NCBI GenBank assembly: GCA_938084195.1
Contig: CALKDJ010000130.1
Span: forward strand, 1 to 23,658
Direction: 5' to 3'
Length of the DNA stretch: 23,658 bases
Source of the DNA: an uncultured Methylophilaceae bacterium
Lineage (GTDB): Bacteria; Pseudomonadota; Gammaproteobacteria; Burkholderiales; Methylophilaceae
Part shown: piece by piece, positions 6,215-12,726 of the stretch
Position numbering within the stretch: the first letter of the stretch is position 1
How the letters are laid out: the number at the start of each line of letters is the position of its first letter
Notes under the pieces: model-generated
The model's database searches: none
The model's input: only the letters and a program-made list of their open reading frames with translations
Told to the model about the DNA's origin: nothing
Translations under genes and position numbers: made by a program

Positions 6215-6697
6215 CTATTCTAACCAAAAATTATTGATACTATTTAGATTGCACGACTCAGACATCTTGTAGATTCTGAATGTAGAGTCGGATGGGTCTT
6301 CTAAATCCCTAAAACCTTCTGTCATATAAAAACCCTCTGTATCTTCTTTATTATTTAAATAATAAATAGAGCAAATATTATTTGACCATTTAGCGTTTGA
6401 GTGCCTGATGTAAACTAATGGCTTGCAGTTTACTAATTCAGAGAAAACTAATGCCAAAAATTCTCCATCATATTCTTCGTTACTAGAAATATCAAAATTA
6501 CCTAAGTTTAATAAATCCAAATAACTCCCCGAAACTAATAGATCTTTTATGAAAAACTTATGAAAAGATTGTATCTTATCAAGAAAGCTGAAACAAACTT
6601 CGTCTAAGCCTTCTGAGATGAAGAGATATTTTTCAGTCGTCAAATTTTGGTCGCTTTGATTTGATGGAAGCAATGATACGTTTTGCCCCTCTTTCAT
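6215..6697 (-). CDS. Hypothetical protein, start uncertain
   Basis: Up to 160 residues from ATG 6697, but that start overlaps the upstream 67-residue gene by 65 bases. A TTG at 6643 (reading TTEKYLFISEGLDEV) overlaps by only 11 bases and would give 142 residues, which fits the packing seen elsewhere. The rest is a soluble acidic alpha/beta sequence with aromatic strands (PLVYIRHSNAKW, ICSIYYLNN) and C-terminal NNFWLE. No family or catalytic motif is recognised. It lies between the sigma-factor operon and the lipoprotein. Confidence 0.6.
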   Translation of the reverse strand: MKEGQNVSLLPSNQSDQNLTTEKYLFISEGLDEVCFSFLDKIQSFHKFFIKDLLVSGSYLDLLNLGNFDISSNEEYDGEFLALVFSELVNCKPLVYIRHSNAKWSNNICSIYYLNNKEDTEGFYMTEGFRDLEDPSDSTFRIYKMSESCNLNSINNFWLE

Positions 6698-6836
6698 TCT
6701 GTGTCATTAATGCTTCTCCGTTGGTCATCATAATTTTATACATTTGCTTGCCCATGTGAACTCTTTCTTTCACATAAACAACTTGCTTTGGGTTGATGTG
6801 GTAAATTTCGTTATTTGCATCTTCTATACTTATCAT
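6633..6836 (-). CDS. Small FlbD-like hypothetical protein
   Basis: 67 residues: MISIEDANNEIYHINPKQV, then VVYVKERVHMGKQMYKIMMTNGE, ending in AKRIIASIKSKRP. The pattern of a first strand, INP-x-x-I/V, a strand, NGE and a terminal helix is like the small FlbD-type beta-alpha fold seen in many phage proteins; the match is by pattern only. It starts 7 bases after the sigma-factor stop and is likely cotranscribed with it, making a regulatory role conceivable. A TTGACA next to its start is formed by the sigma gene's stop region and has no matching -10. Confidence 0.55.
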   Translation of the reverse strand: MISIEDANNEIYHINPKQVVYVKERVHMGKQMYKIMMTNGEALMTQNERGAKRIIASIKSKRPKFDD

Positions 6837-6843
6837 TTATTTG

Positions 6844-7416
6844 TCAATAATTGCTTGGTAATTTTTCATTTTCAGCCTCAATCATATTGTATCTTTCGTG
6901 AATTGAGCGATGAATGTGATCTCTGATTCTATTTAATGTGGCACTAACAGAACCGACCGGTCTAGACACTATTTTAGAAATTTGCTTCAACTGAAGCGAC
7001 CTTCTAAACCTTAGAAAAGCTATAGTTTTCATATGTGGTGGCATATTTTGTATGCAATGAATTAATGCTTTCCGTTGCATCTCTTCAGTTTTAAAATCTT
7101 TCGGTTCTTCGCTAGATGCAGTATCAGTTATTTCATTGCATAGGAGTACTTTATTTCTGTTGTATTTTGTTTGGTAGCCCATTATTTGAAACTTAGCGAT
7201 TGTCAATGCCCAATTATAAAAACTTTTGTTTGGGTTATATTTGTCTCTTTGCTGATGAAGTTTTAAGAAAGTCTCTTGCAGCACATCTTTAGAATCACTC
7301 TCATTAAAAACTCTAGCGGATATAAAAGCTAGTAAATAAGGTTGTATTTTTTCAAGCTTGCAATCGTAATTTTTGCAACTATTTACTTCGTGTGCTGGAG
7401 TTGTTATAATAGCCAT
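6844..7416 (-). CDS. ECF-type RNA polymerase sigma factor
   Basis: 190 residues. Region 2 covers about residues 23-80: YLLAFISARVFNESDSKDVLQETFLKLH, then FYNWALTIAKFQIM, the ECF form of the core-binding and -10-reading helices. Region 4 covers about 117-170: CIQNMPPHMKTIAFLRFRRSL, then the helix-turn-helix with RPVGSVSATLNRIRDHI. There is no region 1 or 3, as in ECF factors. RPVGSVSATLxRIR is a signature I associate with Planctomycetes/Verrucomicrobia ECF factors. It would redirect host polymerase to phage genes, probably later ones. It has its own promoter of host type (TTGACA-16-TATAGT), consistent with early expression. No anti-sigma gene is visible. Confidence 0.85.
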   Translation of the reverse strand: MAIITTPAHEVNSCKNYDCKLEKIQPYLLAFISARVFNESDSKDVLQETFLKLHQQRDKYNPNKSFYNWALTIAKFQIMGYQTKYNRNKVLLCNEITDTASSEEPKDFKTEEMQRKALIHCIQNMPPHMKTIAFLRFRRSLQLKQISKIVSRPVGSVSATLNRIRDHIHRSIHERYNMIEAENEKLPSNY

Positions 7417-7424
7417 AATGATTT

Positions 7425-7452
7425 ACTATACATCATTACGAAATTTTGTCAA
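7425..7452 (-). promoter_or_regulatory. Promoter of the sigma-factor gene
   Basis: TTGACA (7452-7447), 16-bp spacer, TATAGT (7430-7425), ATG at 7416 after 8 bases. It lies inside the 3' end of the upstream gene. Confidence 0.6.
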
Positions 7453-7651
7453 CAATTAAATTCAATGAATTATTTGGTTTTTTTTCGATTATAAGATGAA
7501 GTGACTTGTTGTCGTGATTATTGTAAAGCATTTCGTAGACACAATCGACAACTTTAGCTATGTTACAATTTTCGTGATAAGAACCTGGGTAATACTCTGG
7601 GTCGTTAAAAACGACATCCGTTAATCTTTTAAAATTTTTATCTAAACTCAT
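7436..7651 (-). CDS. Hypothetical 71-residue protein
   Basis: Starts MSLDKNFKRLTDVVFNDPEY and overlaps its upstream neighbour by 4 bases (ATGA). It has a soluble mixed alpha/beta sequence with two Cys (NCNIAKVVDC) and a C-terminal strand repeat (SLHLIIEKK / SLNLIVDKI). No family is recognised. Its last codons contain the -35 box of the sigma-factor promoter. Confidence 0.6.
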   Translation of the reverse strand: MSLDKNFKRLTDVVFNDPEYYPGSYHENCNIAKVVDCVYEMLYNNHDNKSLHLIIEKKPNNSLNLIVDKIS

Positions 7652-7896
7652 ATAATAATTCTATCTATGTCATTTTCTAATTCGAAATTATCCCAATATT
7701 GGTGGTCGTATTTGCTATATTTAATATCATCAAATAAAAATAATGTCTCTTTGTTGTTGCTTTCATCTATGTAGCAAGATTTAACATAACCAATGGCATT
7801 GCCGTCGGGAACACGTCCAGAACCATTTTTATACTCAAAACACTCATCAAGGCCGTGCTCCGAATAAACTATTTCAGATGATAATATATTAATCAT
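7648..7896 (-). CDS. Hypothetical 82-residue protein
   Basis: ATG 7896 is preferred: it overlaps the upstream gene by 8 bases (ATGATTAA), whereas the in-frame TTG at 7902 is a poorer start. The product (MINILSSEIVYSEHGLDECF...) is acidic and aromatic, with KNGSGRVPDGNAIGYVKSCY in the middle and no TM. The segment DGNAIGYV resembles SEGNLVGFDLQ in the 8115-8297 product, so the two small proteins may be distant relatives. Function unknown. Confidence 0.6.
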   Translation of the reverse strand: MINILSSEIVYSEHGLDECFEYKNGSGRVPDGNAIGYVKSCYIDESNNKETLFLFDDIKYSKYDHQYWDNFELENDIDRIII

Positions 7897-8128
7897 GATC
7901 AATAATCAAATGAGGACTTTCATCAATCCATATCATTGCATATGGATCGAATCGTTCTACAGAAATATCCTGAGCGATAATTCCATTTTTTTGAAGAGCA
8001 TTGATGTGGAACTCATATGCTTGAGTGGCTGATGTAGCTAAATAATAATGATAATTATTTAAGGCCGAGCACTCTGAGCCATAATTATATAATATGCGAT
8101 ACTCCCAAAGTCTTTCAGTGCTCACCAT
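7889..8128 (-). CDS. Hypothetical 79-residue protein
   Basis: Begins MVSTERLWEYRILYNYGSE; ATG 8128 overlaps the previous gene by 14 bases. It has central segments YYLATSATQAYEFHINALQ and SVERFDPYAMIWID, which look like a small alpha/beta fold in which a helix follows an aromatic strand. No known motif. It is part of the coupled chain of small genes 8581-7436, all apparently expressed from the promoter at 8615-8643. Confidence 0.6.
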   Translation of the reverse strand: MVSTERLWEYRILYNYGSECSALNNYHYYLATSATQAYEFHINALQKNGIIAQDISVERFDPYAMIWIDESPHLIIDHD

Positions 8129-8297
8129 AAACTGCGCTAGGATTCCAATATACGTCTTTTGTTAATAAGAAACGTGTTTCTGAGCCTTCTTGCAGGTCAA
8201 AGCCAACTAAATTACCTTCAGAAACAGGGGAATCATCTTCTGTGTAAAAAAATTCTTCCTCTGGCCCCGCATAAACAGCTTCAACTAAGGGGGGCAT
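8115..8297 (-). CDS. Hypothetical 60-residue protein
   Basis: Starts MPPLVEAVYAGPEEEFFYTE two bases after the preceding stop. Acidic and aromatic, with SEGNLVGFDLQEGSETRFLL and a C-terminal YWNP. It resembles the 7648-7896 product around G-N-L/A-V/I-G-F/Y. No known family; probably an ancient tandem duplication among small phage proteins. Confidence 0.55.
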   Translation of the reverse strand: MPPLVEAVYAGPEEEFFYTEDDSPVSEGNLVGFDLQEGSETRFLLTKDVYWNPSAVYGEH

Positions 8298-8299
8298 AC

Positions 8300-8581
8300 T
8301 TAACCAATAGTTGCCCCAGATTCGGGGTTGGGTGTTTCTTCAGAAGATTGTTGTGACTCAAAGTCTAAAACTTTTTTAAGAATCTCTTCTTTTTCGGTAT
8401 CGGGCATAGTCTTCTCAACATGCTCAGAAGCCCAAGTGAAAGCCTTTTCTTTAACTAATTCAAATGCTTGAAACAAGTTAGTTGTTTTTACAATATCGCT
8501 TGCAACTGCATTTACAATTTTTTGAGTTTCCTCATCGGTGAGTGATACTTCTTTATTTTCTTCTGAATTATTTTCAGTCAT
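8300..8581 (-). CDS. Hypothetical acidic 93-residue protein
   Basis: Starts MTENNSEENKEVSLTDEETQ and ends in a Ser/Glu/Pro-rich tail (SSEETPNPESGATIG). The middle (IVNAVASDIVKTTNLFQAFELVKEKAFTWASEHV) is helical. There is no TM, Cys or catalytic motif. It is the first gene behind a consensus promoter (TTGACT-17-TATAAT) with a leader of about 30 bases, so it may be strongly expressed early. Acidic small early phage proteins often bind host proteins, but nothing specific can be said. Confidence 0.65.
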   Translation of the reverse strand: MTENNSEENKEVSLTDEETQKIVNAVASDIVKTTNLFQAFELVKEKAFTWASEHVEKTMPDTEKEEILKKVLDFESQQSSEETPNPESGATIG

Positions 8582-8614
8582 AATTTAGTGGTTTTGGGTT
8601 AAAATTAATTATAT

Positions 8615-8643
8615 ATTATATATGATATATTAGGTTAAGTCAA
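8615..8643 (-). promoter_or_regulatory. Consensus sigma-70 promoter
   Basis: CTTGACT with the -35 hexamer at 8643-8638, spacer 17 bp, TATAAT (8620-8615). The -35 overlaps the stop of the upstream 48-residue gene. It drives 8300-8581 and the small-gene chain to its left. Confidence 0.8.
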
Positions 8644-8786
8644 GTCTTTTTCTTTGTCCAATTGATTTTATCATAATTACTTTTAAATTTATTGGAGTGA
8701 TTATTGCGAGGTGCGTCACCCTTTCCGTTTTGGGATGATTTAGTGCTCTGTGTTTTAGGTTTGGATTTAGGTTTTGATTCACTCAT
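8640..8786 (-). CDS. Small conserved phage protein (GDxPR...NYDxIxW type)
   Basis: 48 residues from ATG 8786; an in-frame ATG at 8792 adds two. After a basic Ser/Lys/Pro-rich start (MSESKPKSKPKTQSTK) it has GKGDAPRNN and KFKSNYDKINW. The GD-x-PR ... F..NYD.I.W pattern recurs in very short phage proteins that I recognise, whose role is unknown. The start overlaps the end of the neighbouring 56-residue gene. Together these two small genes fill the apparent 370-base gap. Confidence 0.65.
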   Translation of the reverse strand: MSESKPKSKPKTQSTKSSQNGKGDAPRNNHSNKFKSNYDKINWTKKKT

Positions 8787-8953
8787 TTCCATTTACAATA
8801 ATTTGGGTTTTCGGAGCGCTTACGTCGCATATATTCTCGTTTTTGAAGCCTGCGTTTTTCAAGGTTTTCTTCGTCGTACTTTTGTTGAGCTTTTTTGACC
8901 GCTTTTTTCCCTTTTTCGGATTTTTGATATTTTTTTTGTGAATGATAACTCAT
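8783..8953 (-). CDS. Small, highly basic protein
   Basis: 56 residues from ATG 8953, two bases after the dNMP-kinase stop. The composition is extreme: nearly half Lys/Arg/Gln, with KYQKSEKGKKAVKKAQQKY followed by EKRRLQKREYMRRKR and ending NPNYCKWK. It is probably a continuous basic helix, suited to binding nucleic acid. No family is recognised. It is coupled at both ends within the kinase operon. Confidence 0.55.
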   Translation of the reverse strand: MSYHSQKKYQKSEKGKKAVKKAQQKYDEENLEKRRLQKREYMRRKRSENPNYCKWK

Positions 8954-8955
8954 AA

Positions 8956-9558
8956 CTAAGATTTCATGCTGATAAATTCTTTATTTTTTGGAAAAAAATT
9001 AAAACCAACACTTGGGTCTGAGAATAATTTAATAATATAATCATCGCAAGATGCTATGTCAGTCTCACTGAAGCTTGGCCAAGATATAGTATAATCTATA
9101 TACTTTTTAAAAAATTTATGTTGCTCGGACTCGTCTTTATTTGCGGCTAGTACTCCCGCCCTTTTAATATTAAATAAATAACCATCTAGAGACTTAACCC
9201 ATTCAGCTTCATTTAAAAAACGGACATCTGCGATAAAAACATACTTACCTCTCAGTAAGTCGAATTTAATAGAATCTTGAATACTCTCTATCCAGCAATC
9301 AAGATTAAGCTTTCTACGGATATCAGTTCCGTATGTCACTAAAAGAGGGCGGATTAGCTCTTTTTCTTCATCTTTTTCTGTAAAAGCAGAGATCCCAGTG
9401 TGCTTTAATAATAATTCGTCAAGTTCTGATTTTAATGCATCAGCAAACGAATATATGGAGCAAGTTTCTCCATGAAAATTTAAAAAATTACAAGCTCTGT
9501 TACAGAAAGTATCTTTCCCGGAGCGAGCAAAACCAGAAACACCAATTAATTTATTCAT
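8956..9558 (-). CDS. Deoxynucleoside monophosphate kinase
   Basis: 200 residues from ATG 9558; the in-frame TTG at 9564 is less likely, and the ATG overlaps the upstream stop by 8 bases. Visible motifs: P-loop GFARSGKDT (about 9-17), SFADALK, RPLLVTYGTDIRR followed by CWI, and DVRFLNEAEWV. These match phage dNMP kinases (T4 gp1 type), which phosphorylate dNMPs to dNDPs for phage DNA synthesis in the cytoplasm. The length is a little short compared with T4 gp1. With dUTPase and the deoxyribosyltransferase-like protein elsewhere in the window, it indicates active control of the nucleotide pool. Confidence 0.85.
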   Translation of the reverse strand: MNKLIGVSGFARSGKDTFCNRACNFLNFHGETCSIYSFADALKSELDELLLKHTGISAFTEKDEEKELIRPLLVTYGTDIRRKLNLDCWIESIQDSIKFDLLRGKYVFIADVRFLNEAEWVKSLDGYLFNIKRAGVLAANKDESEQHKFFKKYIDYTISWPSFSETDIASCDDYIIKLFSDPSVGFNFFPKNKEFISMKS

Positions 9559-9766
9559 CGTCAAGATCTATTTCACTTTCAAATTCTACGTCACCCTCTC
9601 TGCAGAGCTCTTCTATTTTTTCCTGCAAGGCTCCGATCATGGTAATTGTATTAATGTTATATTCATCTATATATCTATATACTAAATTATCTAAGTCCAT
9701 ACGAAACGAATCAGTTTCTTCATCGTAATCTTTGGGGCCACTTATATAGAAATCATCGTCGTCCAT
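9551..9766 (-). CDS. Hypothetical acidic 71-residue protein
   Basis: Starts MDDDDFYISGPKDYDEETDS and ends in VEFESEIDLDDE; nearly one third Asp/Glu. The centre (DNLVYRYIDEYNINTITMIGALQEKIEELC) is helical. Such an acidic protein could mimic DNA, but no fold is recognised. It is first in the operon with dNMP kinase, behind a promoter whose -10 ends 8 bases before the ATG. Confidence 0.6.
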   Translation of the reverse strand: MDDDDFYISGPKDYDEETDSFRMDLDNLVYRYIDEYNINTITMIGALQEKIEELCREGDVEFESEIDLDDE

Positions 9767-9774
9767 AATATATT

Positions 9775-9803
9775 ATATTACTCTATAGTCCACTGTTTTT
9801 CAA
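9775..9803 (-). promoter_or_regulatory. Probable promoter of the dNMP-kinase operon
   Basis: TTGAAA (9803-9798), spacer 17 bp, TAATAT (9780-9775). ATG 9766 lies 8 bases downstream. A TATAAT three bases further on would have a 20-bp spacer. Confidence 0.5.
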
Positions 9804-9821
9804 CTTACTTATTTCAAAATT

Positions 9822-10592
9822 TTAAAATTCTATTTGTTGCCCAAGTATATAACCAAATGATCTTTCAAGGTTTTTTGTATTTAAATCAAATGATTCCAAG
9901 TTTTTCCAACCTTTAAACTCTGTGCCGCCAACTTTTCGATACTTGCTAAATGCTTTGATTTCATCAACCGAATAAATGTTTAACTTTTCGGCATACACAT
10001 AAGCATGGTATAGGTAATACTGCATGTGATTAGGGCATAGAATAAATAAAAACATTTCATCTTCAAGGATTCTATCCCATTTGCCATATCTTAAGTGGAA
10101 AACATCTTTATCAATGGAAAGTCCAAGATTATCAACCGCAAGCTCTATCAACGAGCTGCCTAGAACAAAATCAGCCCCAGAATTGATTGACTTTCCTTTT
10201 TCTAGCATGTAGTCATAGTCGCAGCCCGACTTCTTGAGGTTAAAATTTTTAAAAATAATTAATTCAAAAAGCCAGCCAATAATCAAATCAAAAGCGAAAT
10301 CTCTTTTATTTCTGCCCTGTAAATTCCTGTTTGATTGAAATAGATTATTTAAATATTCAGTTGACTCTTCTGTGTGACAATTAAAAAAAATTGAAGCAAA
10401 AAGATAGGGCACGATTTTTGAGTCACCCTCCCTGCACAGGAAACCTTTAAAAGATTGCTCGGAGTTAAAAGCATCCACCAATTTCCAAACAGAGTGAAAT
10501 TTTTTAATACTTGTCTTGTTGGTCAGTCTTGATGATCGAGTGAGAAAAAGATCGCTCAATGTAGTTTTTAGATTATTTGACTCTACTATCAT
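9822..10592 (-). CDS. Putative restriction-endonuclease-like partner of the methyltransferase
   Basis: 256 residues. The start (MIVESNNLKTT) overlaps the methyltransferase stop by four bases (ATGA), so the two are translationally coupled. Residues 138-152 read SGADFVLGSSLIELA: Asp141 followed after nine residues by Glu150 in a predicted strand. This is like the D...ExK core of PD-(D/E)xK nucleases, with a possible upstream Glu110 in WLFELI. The usual Lys is replaced by Ala152, so the active site is uncertain. The N-terminal helical half could recognise DNA. The assignment rests on gene context plus a partial motif. An alternative is a methyltransferase accessory protein or a dead nuclease. 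Confidence 0.5.
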   Translation of the reverse strand: MIVESNNLKTTLSDLFLTRSSRLTNKTSIKKFHSVWKLVDAFNSEQSFKGFLCREGDSKIVPYLFASIFFNCHTEESTEYLNNLFQSNRNLQGRNKRDFAFDLIIGWLFELIIFKNFNLKKSGCDYDYMLEKGKSINSGADFVLGSSLIELAVDNLGLSIDKDVFHLRYGKWDRILEDEMFLFILCPNHMQYYLYHAYVYAEKLNIYSVDEIKAFSKYRKVGGTEFKGWKNLESFDLNTKNLERSFGYILGQQIEF

Positions 10593-11725
10593 ACAAAATT
10601 AAATTCAAGTTGAAAATCATCTAATTTCTTGGGCGGGTTATAAGGTATAGACATAACCATAGCCAATGCCATCTTAGGTAAGAATAGCTCCCCTAGAACA
10701 TGTCTCAAAAAAGTTGGTGCATAACTATATTTAAATGTTCCGTCTGCATTAATAGAACAAAATTGATCAAGGCAGTCTATTGGTAGACCGCAAATAGCTA
10801 AGACCTCCCTGATAGAAAGCACTCTTGCATCAGATTGAGTGCCATCAGATAATTTGTGGCCGGGATGAACATTGTTTTGGCTAGAGATCGAACCATTAGC
10901 CATGGTGACTGTAGGAGCAGGTTCGTTCCAGTTCATCCTCTTGTATGCAGTTTTGAAGCCTTTGATTGCTCTGCCGTCTTTCTTGGGGTAATGCACTGAA
11001 TTATTAAATGCAGTTTGACCCTCTGGAGTGTGTTTCATCCAAGCAATATGATTGTCGTTATGTTTACTTGCGAAATGCCAAGGTATATTTGATGTATCAC
11101 CGCTTTCCAATGATGGAAAAAGATTTTTATCTCCAATGACATCTTGTAATGTCAGCACATCATCTGTTGGGGATGGGTGCTCCCACTCTCCGTTTTCAGA
11201 AATAAGACAAATAGACCTGCTTCTAGACTGTGCTGTACCAAAATGCTTACCATTTAAAACCTTAGTGTTACATTTATAATTATTTGGTAATTTTTCATTT
11301 ATAAAATCAATAATCCTGACGGCTTGGTTATTGTGATTGATATGGGTATTAATCATACCTGGGACATTTTCGATAAGCATGTATTTAGGACTAACTCGCT
11401 CAAAAATATCCATTGCATAAACAATTAAAGTATTCCTAATGTCGTCAGGCTCCTTGAGGGCATTTGCGACACTCATGCCTTGGCAGGGAGGAGTTGCTAT
11501 AATTAAATCTATTGGCCCGCATTTCTCACAAGCCTCAGTTATAGATTCCCTTGTCTCGACCTCGCAAATATCTCCACAGATAATATGAGGAGTATTGGGG
11601 TGAAGCTTTTTATAGAAGTCTACACGATCCTCCAGTAATTCATTAGCTACAACTACATTGAAACCATGATCTCTGAAGTAGAACTCACCGAAGCCTACAT
11701 TAGCAAATAAAGACAAAACTTTCAT
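10589..11725 (-). CDS. DNA (cytosine-C5) methyltransferase
   Basis: 378 residues from ATG 11725 (MKVLSLFANVGFGEF). The longer frame starting at TTG 11779 is rejected because that TTG is the -35 box of the gene's own promoter. C5-methyltransferase motifs in order: I LSLFANVGFGEF, IV ATPPCQGMS with catalytic Cys81, VI LIENVPG with Glu118, VIII GTAQSRSRSI, then the target-recognition region, and X FLRHVLGELFLPKMALAM. It transfers methyl from SAM to cytosine in a specific DNA site, which protects phage DNA or acts in a restriction-modification pair with the overlapping downstream gene. All catalytic motifs appear intact. Confidence 0.92.
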   Translation of the reverse strand: MKVLSLFANVGFGEFYFRDHGFNVVVANELLEDRVDFYKKLHPNTPHIICGDICEVETRESITEACEKCGPIDLIIATPPCQGMSVANALKEPDDIRNTLIVYAMDIFERVSPKYMLIENVPGMINTHINHNNQAVRIIDFINEKLPNNYKCNTKVLNGKHFGTAQSRSRSICLISENGEWEHPSPTDDVLTLQDVIGDKNLFPSLESGDTSNIPWHFASKHNDNHIAWMKHTPEGQTAFNNSVHYPKKDGRAIKGFKTAYKRMNWNEPAPTVTMANGSISSQNNVHPGHKLSDGTQSDARVLSIREVLAICGLPIDCLDQFCSINADGTFKYSYAPTFLRHVLGELFLPKMALAMVMSIPYNPPKKLDDFQLEFNFV

Positions 11726-11731
11726 ATATAC

Positions 11732-11767
11732 AAAAAAAAGAGGGACAGCCATTATAGCTATCCCCCT
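11732..11767 (-). terminator. Rho-independent terminator of the membrane cassette
   Basis: Minus-strand arms AGGGGGATAGC (11767-11757) and GCTGTCCCTCT (11749-11739) can pair over 11 bp with two G-U pairs. The 7-base loop is TATAATG, and the 3' arm runs into a T tract (to 11732). The loop contains the -10 box of the next promoter. Confidence 0.85.
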
Positions 11768-11779
11768 TTTAAAAGTCAA
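11751..11779 (-). promoter_or_regulatory. Promoter of the methyltransferase gene, nested in the terminator
   Basis: CTTGACT with the -35 hexamer at 11779-11774, 17-bp spacer, TATAAT (11756-11751). The -10 lies in the terminator's loop, so transcripts starting near 11744 lack the 5' arm and escape termination. Confidence 0.8.
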
Positions 11780-11792
11780 GAATAAAATCTAA

Positions 11793-12053
11793 TTATTTAT
11801 CCTTGGAGCATTGGTCTCCGTCGCAACTAAGCTTACCGATTAAAGCCACAACAAGCACTAGAGTCACAAAAGATGTGAAATCAGCACCAACACCGATGAA
11901 TCCGCCAAGGAGACCTTGTAGATTACCGATAACGTTTACTGGAGCAGAAGCTCCAAAGACGGCTTGAACTACGATGAGAAGCCCAAGAACACTGAGTAAT
12001 GTAGCAGCAATACCTTTTACTGCACATGTGATTTTTTGTAATGTATCCTTCAT
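11793..12053 (-). CDS. Small two-TM membrane protein
   Basis: 86 residues. Two hydrophobic segments (GIAATLLSVLGLLIVVQAVF at about 14-33 and FTSFVTLVLVVALIGKL at about 59-75) flank a Gly-rich loop (NLQGLLGGFIGVGADF). The tail has Cys-x4-Cys and ends KDK. A basic N-terminus (MKDTLQKITCAVK) suggests it lies inside. The profile fits a holin-like or other pore-forming small protein, or a coat-type membrane peptide; no family signature decides. It is the last gene of the cassette before the terminator, and GC looks higher here than in the flanking genes. Confidence 0.65.
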   Translation of the reverse strand: MKDTLQKITCAVKGIAATLLSVLGLLIVVQAVFGASAPVNVIGNLQGLLGGFIGVGADFTSFVTLVLVVALIGKLSCDGDQCSKDK

Positions 12054-12077
12054 AATGAATTATAATTAGGGTTTAGG

Positions 12078-12725
12078 TTAGAATTCGAAAGCTAATGCGC
12101 CACCGAAAACAAATTCACGCTCGATATCGTCGGAATCAACGAGATCAACAGAGAAACCAAGATCTACACCTGCTCCAACTTGTCGAGAAAGTCCTGCACC
12201 AACAGAATAATAGGTGCGATCATCTGACTCAGTGACCTCAGTATTTCCAATCGAAGCATCTAAGTCAAGAGAGGCAAGTTTAAGATCAAAGCTGTGAGCA
12301 ACTCCGCCTTCATAGGTGAAGAGTTCATTATCTACATTCCTGTAAATAGTTACAGAAGGATTGAAGATAATGTTAGAGTTAGCTTTTATAAAAACTTCAG
12401 ACAAAGCTTCTCCGGGGACATCTTCGTAATGGCTAAAGCCACCGTACAAAGCAATAAGTCCATCAGAAAAAGACTTTCCAGCTGCGGCAGAAAAGCCATA
12501 GCTATCAACACCTTGGTCTACAGACTGATTGGTGCATGCATGAAGCAAGGTATCTAGTCCTAAAACATTTGTGTCAAAATCAACTTTAGACTGAAATGAC
12601 TCAAGTGCTTTTTGCTCTCCCCGATAAAAGAAATCGGAGGCATAACCGATGCTTGCTGAACTAGCTAAGGCGGCGTTAGTAATAAGCCCGAAGGCTGCGA
12701 ATAATGATAACAATTTAGTCTTCAT
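12078..12725 (-). CDS. Outer-membrane beta-barrel protein (TorF/Gcw_chp porin-like)
   Basis: 215 residues from ATG 12725; an upstream in-frame start at 12776 is rejected because it overlaps the holin-like gene and precedes the signal peptide. Residues 1-21 (MKTKLLSLFAAFGLITNAALA) are a classical signal peptide ending A-L-A. The mature protein starts SSASIGYASDFFYRGEQ, the S-x-G-x-x-S-D-Y/F-x-x-R-G opening of TorF-family putative porins. It continues as alternating short strands (LIALYGGFSHY, SVGAGLSRQV, LGFSVDLV) and ends FGGALAFEF, a C-terminal aromatic beta-signal for BAM. It would sit in the host outer membrane, possibly altering permeability or blocking superinfection. It starts one base after the holin-like stop. 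GC looks higher than in neighbours, suggesting acquisition. Confidence 0.8.
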   Translation of the reverse strand: MKTKLLSLFAAFGLITNAALASSASIGYASDFFYRGEQKALESFQSKVDFDTNVLGLDTLLHACTNQSVDQGVDSYGFSAAAGKSFSDGLIALYGGFSHYEDVPGEALSEVFIKANSNIIFNPSVTIYRNVDNELFTYEGGVAHSFDLKLASLDLDASIGNTEVTESDDRTYYSVGAGLSRQVGAGVDLGFSVDLVDSDDIEREFVFGGALAFEF

Positions 12726-12726
12726 A

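Noticed and set aside
6837..6852. TTGACA before the 6633-6836 gene
   Set aside because: It is formed by the sigma gene's stop codon and following bases, only 6 bases before an ATG and without a -10 at proper spacing.
8704..8898. Plus-strand 64-residue ORF
   Set aside because: Shadow of the two small minus-strand genes 8640-8786 and 8783-8953, which have coupled starts and a recognisable GDxPR/NYDxIxW pattern.
10589..11779. Longer methyltransferase starting at 11779
   Set aside because: The extra codons come from the terminator and promoter. The 11779 TTG is the -35 box, and the C5 motif I begins right after ATG 11725.
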